NCBI GenBank assembly: GCA_030646295.1
Contig: JAUSND010000002.1
Location: forward strand, 1-64,000
DNA from: Moraxellaceae bacterium
GTDB taxonomy: Bacteria > Pseudomonadota > Gammaproteobacteria > Pseudomonadales > Moraxellaceae
Direction of reading: 5' to 3'
DNA length: 64,000 bases
Under the pieces are notes generated by a model. The model ran no database searches, was not told the origin of the DNA, and worked only from the letters and a program-made list of their open reading frames with translations. Below, in pieces: positions 1-7,122 of this stretch. Position 1 is the first letter of the stretch; each line of letters starts with the position of its first letter. The translations under genes and the position numbers were made by a program.

Positions 1-1
1 A

Positions 2-187
2 GGGAAGAGTGCGATATCGATAGCGAGAAGATTTTCCGGGAAGACCAAGAATTTCACAGGTGAGAATTTCTGGGCGAGAGGTTACTTTGTGACCACGATT
101 GGACTCGATGAGGAGATGGTTAGGGCTTACGTCAGGAATCATGACAACGAAGATGCTCATTATGATCAACTCACGTTAGGTATGTGA
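2..187 (+). CDS. tnpA: IS200/IS605-family transposase, C-terminal fragment (5' end outside window)
   Basis: Sixty-one codons are open from the window edge to TGA at 185-187. The reading begins GKSAISIARRF and contains GENFWARGYFV and EEMVRAYVRN, the C-terminal pattern of the small Y1/HUH transposases of IS200-like elements. The Tyr in RAYVRN is at the position where this family carries its nucleophile; the HUH motif would lie outside the window. Hairpins follow directly, as expected for the right end of such an element. Whether the full gene is intact cannot be seen. Confidence 0.82.
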   Translation, partial: GKSAISIARRFSGKTKNFTGENFWARGYFVTTIGLDEEMVRAYVRNHDNEDAHYDQLTLGM

Positions 188-270
188 GTCAGCGCCTTCA
201 GGCGCTTCATATTTTTGCCCCTTTGAGGGGCTAACAAAGATAAACCCCCGGCTTTGCCGGGGGTAACTTA
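188..270 (+). mobile_element. Right end of IS200/IS605-type element with subterminal hairpins
   Basis: Three perfect hairpins follow the transposase stop: 191-206 (6-bp stem, TTCA loop), 217-231 (GCCCC/GGGGC, 5-nt loop) and 244-264 (9-bp stem ACCCCCGGC, TTT loop). IS200/IS605 elements have no terminal inverted repeats; their transposase recognises subterminal hairpins, and the 244-264 hairpin is the best candidate for that site. The exact cleavage position downstream is not determined. Confidence 0.6.
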
Positions 271-615
271 ATATAATCTTAGTCTTGCGCGCGAAAGTTT
301 CTAGTGAGGAAATTTTAGCCGGGATTTGATCGAATTCTAAGGCTGGCGATTGATTATTATTCAAGATGGCTAGTTTTATCACTATCAAATATAGAATTAC
401 TCCCGGATTTCTGTTGCAAAAAAGCAACACATTATCTTTTTAATCTGCAAAATTTCTTTATATTGGTACAGAACTCATCCAGAATGGCTTCCTATCTTCC
501 TGTGGGCTCTGCACGACTGTGTGTCATTTGAAGATACGCTAGCTATTATCAGGTGAGTTACGATATTTCGGTACGCCAATCTATGAATGTATCATACCGA
601 AACAATGATAGCGCC
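271..615. other. AT-rich intergenic stretch without a recognisable gene
   Basis: I see no coding sequence with a plausible start, ribosome-binding site and known family here. The one notable structure is an 8-bp inverted repeat, TTTCGGTA at 566-573 and TACCGAAA at 595-602, flanking 21 nt. It could form a hairpin or an operator upstream of the lipid cluster promoter. Confidence 0.5.
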
Positions 616-643
616 TTGACAGTGAAATCCACTTTAGGATAAG
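616..643 (+). promoter_or_regulatory. Candidate sigma-70 promoter of the lipid gene cluster
   Basis: A perfect TTGACA at 616-621 is followed, 16 nt later, by GATAAG at 638-643 (4 of 6 matches to TATAAT). It would give a leader of about 140 nt before the acyl-AMP ligase gene. The assignment rests on consensus match and position only. Confidence 0.4.
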
Positions 644-704
644 CTATGCAACTAGTTAAATTAACGCATTTATTTTGTTATCGGGCGATACCGGCAATAC
701 TGAG

Positions 705-730
705 CGCTACCTGAAAATTTTTAGGTAGCG
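705..730 (+). promoter_or_regulatory. Hairpin in the leader of the lipid cluster
   Basis: CGCTACCT at 705-712 pairs perfectly with AGGTAGCG at 723-730, and the AT-rich interior can extend the stem. It lies between the candidate promoter and the first gene. No run of T follows, so it is not an ordinary intrinsic terminator; a role in transcript stability or attenuation is possible but unproven. Confidence 0.4.
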
Positions 731-786
731 GGTTGAGCTGTACTCATAAACAACAACGTATCTGACCAGAATTTTTTATAAGAAAG

Positions 787-2652
787 ATGACAGGCACCAT
801 TAATTTGGAGGGGAAGACCTTGAGTTCAACAATAACCAAGTTGAACGCTCCGCTAACGCAAGCGTTTGATTCTCAATTATCAAGCGAATTGCCGCTAGCA
901 GCAGCCCCGACACCAACGACGTGCAACGTACAAGCTCAGCGGTTGGCGGGCTTCGACACCCTAACGGCAGCCTTGGAATACGCGGCAAGCGGAACCACTG
1001 GGTTTAATTTTTATGATGCCAAAGGGAATCTGCGTTCGGTTCTTCCCTACCAGGCATTAAGGCAAAACGCCCTGACTTCGGCGCAGCGTCTGTCAGGCCT
1101 TGGTCTGGCTCGTGGTGATCGTGTGGCGCTTATTGCCGACACCACGCCGGAGTTTGTTGAGTTGTTCTTCGCTTGTCGCTATGCCGGGCTAATTCCTTTC
1201 GCGATGCCAGTTCCGGTCAATCTCGGCAGTCATGTGGTATATGTCCAACAACTTCGTGGAATACTCGAAGGCAGTAAAGCAAGCACTGCGCTGGCTAACG
1301 TAGATTATATTAACTTTCTCAGAGAGGCTGCTGAAGGGGTGCAAGGGTTGCAATGGGTTGGGACACCTGAGGATCTGGGGAAACTGCCCGCTCTGGATGT
1401 GACGCCACAGCCAAACCACCCTGATGAAATTGCTTACCTCCAATTTACCTCAGGCAGCACCCGTGCTCCGCGCGGAGTCATCATTACCGAACGGGCATTG
1501 ATGAGTAACCTACAGGGGATTGTTCGTAGCGGGTTGGAGATACGCCCCGGTGATCGCTGTGCATCCTGGCTACCCTTTTATCACGATATGGGGTTGGTGG
1601 GTATGGTGATGGCGCCGATGGTTGCGCAGGTCTCTGTCGACTATTTGGCTACGCGCGATTTTGCAATCAGGCCGCTGCAGTGGTTGAAGCTGATCAGCCG
1701 CAACCGTTCTACGGTTGCATTCAGTCAACCATTTGGCCTCAAACTCTGCACTCTGCGGGTTCGTGATTCCGATCTGGAAGATCTTGATCTTAGTTGCTGG
1801 CGTGCAGCGGGCGTTGGTGCAGAAATGATACGGCCAGATACCTTAAGAAATTTTGCAGAGAAATTTGCCCCGGCAGGCTTTGATGCACGAGCCTTCCTGC
1901 CTTGCTATGGTCTGGCGGAATCAACCCTTGCGGTTACTTTTTCCAAAGTTGGCGAAGGTTTCAAGAGCTTACAGATTGATGCTGGAATGCTAGTGGATAG
2001 GAAGATGGCGGTACGGCTGCAAGCGGAAGGCAGGAAATACAACGAATTTGTGAACTGTGGCCGTGCTCTGCCGGGACATACGGTCAAGGTTGTCGACGAT
2101 GCAGGGCAGGAGGTATCTGACCTGAAGCTGGGCAGCGTGCTGGTGAATGGCAGCAGCATCATGACAGGTTATTTCAATAACCCGGAAGACACCCGAAAAA
2201 CGCTGCAGCCCGGCCATTGGCTGGATACCGGTGATCTTGGTTTTCTGTTTGAAGGGGATCTGTATGTTACTGGTCGCCGCATAGATGTCATTATTGTTAA
2301 CGGGCGCAATATACGCGCCCAGGATATAGAAGAACTTGCCGAGCAACAGCCTGAGGTAAGAACCCGGGAAGCATCTGCCTTTGGTATAACCGACGCCAAT
2401 GACGCGACGACAATCGTGCTGGTCATAGAGTGCCGTCTGACTTCAGTAACGGATCGGCAGTCTCTTACCAGCCGACTGCAACGACTGGTGTATATGGCAT
2501 TTGGCGTTAACTGCCTGGTTGAACTGGTCCCGCCACACACCCTGCCGCGCACTTCTTCCGGGAAGCTATCGCGCTTTGCTGCTCGCCAGGGTTTCATACA
2601 ACGGACAAACCTGACAGATCATCAGCTATCAGTCGAGTCCGGAGACAAATAG
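787..2652 (+). CDS. Fatty acyl-AMP ligase (FAAL-like), first gene of a ceramide-type lipid cluster
   Basis: This 621-residue ANL-superfamily enzyme should activate a fatty acid as acyl-adenylate and pass it to the acyl carrier protein encoded two genes downstream. The adenylation motif at residues 217-230 (YLQFTSGSTRAPRG) has the form typical of fatty acyl-AMP ligases, and the C-terminal catalytic lysine is K593 in RTSSGK. The ATG at 787 has a weak AAGAAAG upstream. An in-frame TTG at 820 follows GGAGGGGAAG (807-816) closely and may be the real start, removing 11 residues. The next gene begins 7 nt after the stop, so they are surely cotranscribed. An equivalent acyl-CoA/acyl-ACP synthetase sits in the Caulobacter ceramide locus. 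The chain length used cannot be read from sequence. Confidence 0.87.
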   Translation: MTGTINLEGKTLSSTITKLNAPLTQAFDSQLSSELPLAAAPTPTTCNVQAQRLAGFDTLTAALEYAASGTTGFNFYDAKGNLRSVLPYQALRQNALTSAQRLSGLGLARGDRVALIADTTPEFVELFFACRYAGLIPFAMPVPVNLGSHVVYVQQLRGILEGSKASTALANVDYINFLREAAEGVQGLQWVGTPEDLGKLPALDVTPQPNHPDEIAYLQFTSGSTRAPRGVIITERALMSNLQGIVRSGLEIRPGDRCASWLPFYHDMGLVGMVMAPMVAQVSVDYLATRDFAIRPLQWLKLISRNRSTVAFSQPFGLKLCTLRVRDSDLEDLDLSCWRAAGVGAEMIRPDTLRNFAEKFAPAGFDARAFLPCYGLAESTLAVTFSKVGEGFKSLQIDAGMLVDRKMAVRLQAEGRKYNEFVNCGRALPGHTVKVVDDAGQEVSDLKLGSVLVNGSSIMTGYFNNPEDTRKTLQPGHWLDTGDLGFLFEGDLYVTGRRIDVIIVNGRNIRAQDIEELAEQQPEVRTREASAFGITDANDATTIVLVIECRLTSVTDRQSLTSRLQRLVYMAFGVNCLVELVPPHTLPRTSSGKLSRFAARQGFIQRTNLTDHQLSVESGDK

Positions 2653-2659
2653 CCAGCAT

Positions 2660-3574
2660 ATGCCTGGATTGTCGGTAGCAGTAACTGGTGCCACAGGTTT
2701 CATTGGTCGTGTACTGCTGCAATCCTTAATAAGAGATGGGTGGGAAGTCCGCGCATTGACCCGGCGTCCTCAAACTGGGGATGGATCCATTACATGGATT
2801 CAGGGTGATCTGGACGATCCGGCCGCATTACAGAATCTGGTTCAAGGTGTTTCTGCTGTTGTACATTGTGCCGGCCAAGTTCGGGGCAGTTCTCTCGATG
2901 ATTTCACCCGCACCAATGTGGAGGGTACCGCTAATCTTGTGCGCGCCTCGACACAGCAGGACTTACCACCTCGTTTCCTCCTCATATCCTCACTCGCAGC
3001 CAGACAGCCGGAACTCTCCTGGTATGCGACCAGCAAGCATTTGGCCGAACAGATCGTGGCTGACCATTCAGACATCATGCCGTGCGCAGTTTTTCGCCCG
3101 ACTGCGGTTTATGGGCCTGGTGACAAGGAAATGAGCCCACTCTTCAGAGCGACTCAGCGCGGCGTATTGCCCATGGTAGGACGCTCTGCCATGCGTTTTG
3201 GTTTGCTACACGTTAATGATTTGGTCGCGGCTATCCTCTGCTGGCTTGCCACCAGGGTTCCCATACATGGTGTTTACGAACTCGATGACGGAATGCCCGG
3301 GGGGTATGATGGCTACTCCGTGGCTGCCATTGCCCAGGATGTCTGGCAGCGGCCGGTACGCTGTCTGTTTTTGCCGGCATCACTGGTTTCGATGACCGCG
3401 AATGTTAATTTGTGTCTAGCACGGTTGCTGCATTATTCGCCGATGCTGACGCCGGGAAAAGTCAGGGAATTACAGCACCCGGACTGGGTATGCGACATCA
3501 CTCCCTTGATTCAGGCATTACCAGATTGGCAGCCTTGCATGCGTCTGCGCGATGCTCTGCCGCAAGCGGCATAA
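2660..3574 (+). CDS. NAD(P)-dependent epimerase/reductase of extended SDR type, CerR-like
   Basis: A 304-residue extended SDR protein. The Rossmann nucleotide loop is GATGFIG at residues 10-16, and the catalytic pair is Y122 and K126 in YATSK, with S110/S111 upstream. Between an acyl-AMP ligase and an ACP plus oxoamine synthase, the likely role is to reduce the 3-keto group of the long-chain amino ketone (or its N-acyl form), as CerR does in Caulobacter ceramide synthesis. That substrate is inferred from neighbours; the family alone also fits sugar epimerases and dehydratases. The start has no strong ribosome-binding site and may be translationally coupled to the ligase. Confidence 0.78.
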   Translation: MPGLSVAVTGATGFIGRVLLQSLIRDGWEVRALTRRPQTGDGSITWIQGDLDDPAALQNLVQGVSAVVHCAGQVRGSSLDDFTRTNVEGTANLVRASTQQDLPPRFLLISSLAARQPELSWYATSKHLAEQIVADHSDIMPCAVFRPTAVYGPGDKEMSPLFRATQRGVLPMVGRSAMRFGLLHVNDLVAAILCWLATRVPIHGVYELDDGMPGGYDGYSVAAIAQDVWQRPVRCLFLPASLVSMTANVNLCLARLLHYSPMLTPGKVRELQHPDWVCDITPLIQALPDWQPCMRLRDALPQAA

Positions 3575-3604
3575 CCTGCATAACATTTAAAGCTATCCCA
3601 ACTC

Positions 3605-3856
3605 ATGTTAACTGATTACAGCGATATTCTGTCCAGGCTTTGTTTTCATCTTAAGCAATTTTCCAGCCCTGATGTGGTAATCACACCTGAGACGGATCTG
3701 ATCAATGAGTTGGCGATTGATTCCGTCAAACTGTTGAATTTGGTTATGGAAATCGAGGACGAGTTCGATATCTCCGTGCCGCTGAATGTCCTTGCGGATG
3801 TTCAGACCGTGCATGATCTCGCGAATTTAATTCACCATATAAAGTCTGCAAAATAA
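3605..3856 (+). CDS. Acyl carrier protein of the lipid cluster
   Basis: An 83-residue acidic carrier protein. S40 in the motif ELAIDSVKLL is the predicted phosphopantetheine attachment site; the usual DSL is DSV here. Helix II and the region that docks partner enzymes (MEIEDEFDISVP) are well preserved. It probably carries the acyl chain loaded by the upstream ligase and offers it to the oxoamine synthase. Its stop codon overlaps the start of that synthase by one base (TAATG), indicating tight coupling. It is distinct in sequence from a housekeeping AcpP. Confidence 0.88.
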   Translation: MLTDYSDILSRLCFHLKQFSSPDVVITPETDLINELAIDSVKLLNLVMEIEDEFDISVPLNVLADVQTVHDLANLIHHIKSAK

Positions 3857-5043
3857 TGAGTTTACTAGACAAGCTTGATGCAGTTGCCGCAGCCAGAAAA
3901 GCGCTGCTGCCGGAAGGGCTTGATGTGTTCGGCATGCCGATAGAAGAGGTCTACTCTGCGACAGAAGCAAGAGTTGGTGACCGTCGCATACTGTTTCTGG
4001 GTACGAACAACTATCTCGGACTTACTTTTGCACCCGAATGCCTGCAGGCGGCGCATGAAGCGCTTGATCGGGAGGGCACCGGCACCACCGGATCGCGCAT
4101 GGCCAATGGCAGTTACAGTGGACACCGCGCACTGGAGCGGGAGTTTGCAGACTTTTACCAGTGCCACTCGGGTATTGTATTCACCACCGGTTATCAGGCA
4201 AATCTTGCCATGATCTCTGGTCTGGCAGGTGCGGGTGATGTGGTTCTGATTGATGGTGACTCGCACGCAAGTATCTATGATGGCTGCCGTCTGAGTGGTG
4301 CTGAAATAATCCGCTTCCGGCACAACGATGTGGCAGACATGGAAAAACGCCTCCGGCGCTTGGGGGAACGATCACAGTCCACACTGATCGTTGCTGAAGG
4401 CATCTACAGCATGCTGGGTGATCAGGCGCCGCTGGCAGAGATTGTCAGCATAAAAAATGCTTACAACAGCATTCTTCTTCTTGACGAGGCCCATTCGCTG
4501 GGAGTCTTGGGTAAAACTGGTCAAGGATTGGTAGAAGAAACGGGACTCATTGATGGGGTCGATTTCATCACGGGTACTTTCAGCAAAAGCCTCGGCAGTA
4601 TCGGCGGCTACTGCGTGAGCAACCATCCGCAACTCGATCAGCTGCGCTATATCAGCCGCCCATATATATTCACAGCATCGCCTTCGCCGGCTACCATTGC
4701 ATCAACGCGGGCAGCGCTCAAACTATTACGCGATGGCACCGAGCTACGTCGGCAGCTCTGGCAAAATTCACGGCAACTCTATGCGCGGCTTGACGCGCTG
4801 GGCTATCAACTTGGACCGCAACCCGGGCCTGTCATCGCGAACATACTTGACAGCCCCCAGCAGGCGCTGATGCTGTGGAAAGGTCTGCTGGATCATGGTA
4901 TCTATGTCAATTTGATATTGCCGCCCGCTGCGCCCGAAGGGAAAGCACTGGTGCGTTGCAGTGTCAGTGCAGCCCACACCAGCGAACAGATGGATTATGT
5001 CGGAAATGTTTTTGCCGAGCTGCGCGAAAGTATCTTTCAATAA
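3856..5043 (+). CDS. spt: Alpha-oxoamine synthase, serine palmitoyltransferase type
   Basis: A PLP enzyme of 395 residues, normal for the alpha-oxoamine synthase family (Spt, KBL, AONS). The internal aldimine lysine is K244 in TFSKSLG. The cofactor-binding DEAH is at 210-213, and the ring-stacking histidine is H137 in DGDSHAS. NNYLGL and GTGTTGSR near residues 51-81 are also conserved. The family decarboxylates an amino acid while condensing it with an acyl thioester. With a dedicated ligase, ACP and reductase beside it, condensation of serine with acyl-ACP to a 3-ketosphinganine is the best guess. Biotin synthesis (BioF) is less likely because no bio genes are present, and LqsA/CqsA-like signal synthesis cannot be excluded. 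The start overlaps the ACP stop. Confidence 0.83.
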   Translation: MSLLDKLDAVAAARKALLPEGLDVFGMPIEEVYSATEARVGDRRILFLGTNNYLGLTFAPECLQAAHEALDREGTGTTGSRMANGSYSGHRALEREFADFYQCHSGIVFTTGYQANLAMISGLAGAGDVVLIDGDSHASIYDGCRLSGAEIIRFRHNDVADMEKRLRRLGERSQSTLIVAEGIYSMLGDQAPLAEIVSIKNAYNSILLLDEAHSLGVLGKTGQGLVEETGLIDGVDFITGTFSKSLGSIGGYCVSNHPQLDQLRYISRPYIFTASPSPATIASTRAALKLLRDGTELRRQLWQNSRQLYARLDALGYQLGPQPGPVIANILDSPQQALMLWKGLLDHGIYVNLILPPAAPEGKALVRCSVSAAHTSEQMDYVGNVFAELRESIFQ

Positions 5044-5044
5044 G

Positions 5045-5185
5045 GGGCGCCTCTAAAAATTTAAAGTTCTAAACAAGACAAGGCGGGAACAAAAAATGTA
5101 GACGCAGCATATGGTTGATATGTAAGGAAGCATTTTTTGTGAGCAACAAAGTATTGTGACGAAATCTGGATTTTTAGAGGTGCCC
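5045..5185. repeat. 141-bp MITE-like inverted-repeat element
   Basis: GGGCGCCTCTAAAAAT at 5045-5060 is matched by its reverse complement ATTTTTAGAGGTGCCC at 5170-5185, 15 of 16 bases. The interior has no plausible gene and differs in composition from the flanking coding regions. It begins one base after the spt stop and separates the synthase from the ABC exporter. Short terminal inverted repeats and a non-coding core suggest a miniature non-autonomous element. I see no second copy in this window, and no matching transposase. Confidence 0.6.
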
Positions 5186-5339
5186 TGGTCCAGAGTGGAA
5201 TCTCTGTTCCACGGCATGCGGAACACGTCCCTATATTCCAATCATAAGATAGTTGACCTGATGACATTAACCTGGTGTCGCGCCGTATCAACGTGAAAAC
5301 CTAACAAATAGAATAACTGATAATCCGCGAAACCAGGCT

Positions 5340-7064
5340 ATGCGCACCCTAGTCACCTATATCATGGTCTTCCCCCAGCGCAGTGCGTTTGTGCTGATTG
5401 CGTTGTTGGCAGCAGGCATCGCCGAGGGGCTCAGTCTGACTGCCCTGCTTCCTTTACTGTCAGTTGCCGTGGGTGACGCCAGTAGCTCAGACACTGGGCG
5501 GGCAGTGGTACAGGCCATGCAAAGGATCGGCATCGAGCCGACTATAAGCACGATGTTGCTGATCATCGTCGGCGGCATGATTACCAAAAGCCTGATATTA
5601 CTGTTGGCCAACCGGCAGGTTGGCTATACTGTAGCGCATGTCGCGAGCAAGCTGCGCCAGGAGTTGATCGAGGCGTTACTGGCCAGCCGCTGGCAGTATT
5701 ATTTGCGGCAACCCGCAGGTTCACTTGCCAACTCGGTCGCCACAGAAGCATACCGGGCGGCCCAGGGTTTTGAACATGCCGCCAACGTCGTGGCCCTATC
5801 AATCCAAGTGATAGTCTATAGCATTGTTGCCTTGTTCATTTCATGGGAAGTAACCCTTGCTTCCCTCCTCCTTGGTGTAGTCATGTTGCTGGTACTGCAG
5901 AATCTGGTACGCGCCGCACGCAGGGCGGGTACCAAGCAGACACATCTGCTGCGCCATCTGTTGTCTTATCTGTCCGACGTGCTTGCATCGGTGAAATCAC
6001 TGAAGGCCATGGCACGGGATAACGTTGCTGATGCCATCCTCCGCGATGAAACCAAGCAACTGGAAAAAGCTACGCGTCGCGAAGTCATGAGCAGAGAGGC
6101 CTTATTGGCTCTGCAGGAACCCATACTTGCCACCTTGATCGCGGGCGGTTTGTATCTGGCCCTGGTGATGTGGCAGCTTTCCTTGCCTGCAGTGATGGTG
6201 ATGGTGTTTCTGCTGACACGCATTCAGAGTCTGCTGAATAAAGCACAACGGCGCTACCAGCATCTTGTAGCACAGGAAAGTGCCTATTGGGCATTACGCA
6301 CAGCGATTGAAGAGGCGCGCGCCGCAGCCGAGAGAACCGCAGGCACGCAGCAGCCCACACTGCAACAGGGAATCAGTCTGCGTCACATCAGCTTCGACTA
6401 TGATAAGAAATCGATATTTCAGGATCTGAACATCGAGATACCTGTGAATTCATTTACCTCAATCACGGGGCCGTCAGGGGCAGGCAAAAGTACTTTTCTT
6501 GACCTGCTGTGCGGACTGGCCGAACCCAAGTCGGGTGAAATTCTCGTTGATGGAGTATCGCTGCGTGAAATAAACCTGCATCACTGGCGGCACATGATAG
6601 GTTATGTATCTCAGGACACCATCCTGCTGCACGACACGATTCTTAACAATGTCCTTATCGGCGCACCTGCTTTGACCCAAGCGGATGCAGAACAGGCGCT
6701 ATGTCAGGCGGGTGCCTGGGATTTTGTCAGCGCTCTTCCGGAAGGTATGCAGACGATTGTGGGCGAGCGTGGCGGACTTCTTTCTGGCGGGCAGCGTCAA
6801 CGTATTGCGATCGCCAGAGCGCTCGCCCATCAACCACTTTTTTTGCTGCTCGATGAACCGACCAGCGCTCTGGATCCGGATAGCGAGCGGATAATTTGTG
6901 AGACGCTGCAGAGGCTGGCGCAGAACCTTACCGTTATCGCAGTATCGCATCAGCCTGCCGTGATCAATGCCGCTGGCCGCATATTTGTTCTCTCCAAGGG
7001 TAGGGCGGAGTTATTGCTGCCCGGTGCTGCCAATAACTCAGCTGCTGCATGTGGAGCTGTGTGA
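5340..7064 (+). CDS. ABC exporter half-transporter (membrane domain fused to ATPase)
   Basis: A 574-residue protein with about six membrane segments in residues 1-300 and a C-terminal ATPase. Walker A is GPSGAGKST at 377-385; the signature LLSGGQRQR and the Walker B stretch LFLLLDEPTS follow at about 475-505. The order membrane domain then ATPase is that of exporters such as MsbA and bacterial multidrug or lipid flippases, which work as homodimers in the inner membrane. It follows the ceramide-type operon on the same strand, separated by 296 nt containing a repeat element. Transport of the lipid product is an inference from position only. Confidence 0.82.
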   Translation: MRTLVTYIMVFPQRSAFVLIALLAAGIAEGLSLTALLPLLSVAVGDASSSDTGRAVVQAMQRIGIEPTISTMLLIIVGGMITKSLILLLANRQVGYTVAHVASKLRQELIEALLASRWQYYLRQPAGSLANSVATEAYRAAQGFEHAANVVALSIQVIVYSIVALFISWEVTLASLLLGVVMLLVLQNLVRAARRAGTKQTHLLRHLLSYLSDVLASVKSLKAMARDNVADAILRDETKQLEKATRREVMSREALLALQEPILATLIAGGLYLALVMWQLSLPAVMVMVFLLTRIQSLLNKAQRRYQHLVAQESAYWALRTAIEEARAAAERTAGTQQPTLQQGISLRHISFDYDKKSIFQDLNIEIPVNSFTSITGPSGAGKSTFLDLLCGLAEPKSGEILVDGVSLREINLHHWRHMIGYVSQDTILLHDTILNNVLIGAPALTQADAEQALCQAGAWDFVSALPEGMQTIVGERGGLLSGGQRQRIAIARALAHQPLFLLLDEPTSALDPDSERIICETLQRLAQNLTVIAVSHQPAVINAAGRIFVLSKGRAELLLPGAANNSAAACGAV

Positions 7065-7122
7065 AGCTGCTCAAAACTGCTGCGACGTATTCGTCTGCAT
7101 GAACCGCTGGCAGGCAAAACCA

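Noticed and set aside
176-430. Minus-strand 84-codon frame next to the insertion-sequence end
   Set aside because: It overlaps the transposase end and its hairpins and matches no family.
5053-5291. Short minus-strand frames across the inverted-repeat element
   Set aside because: They arise from the repeat and flanks, lack start signals and have no protein similarity that I recognise.
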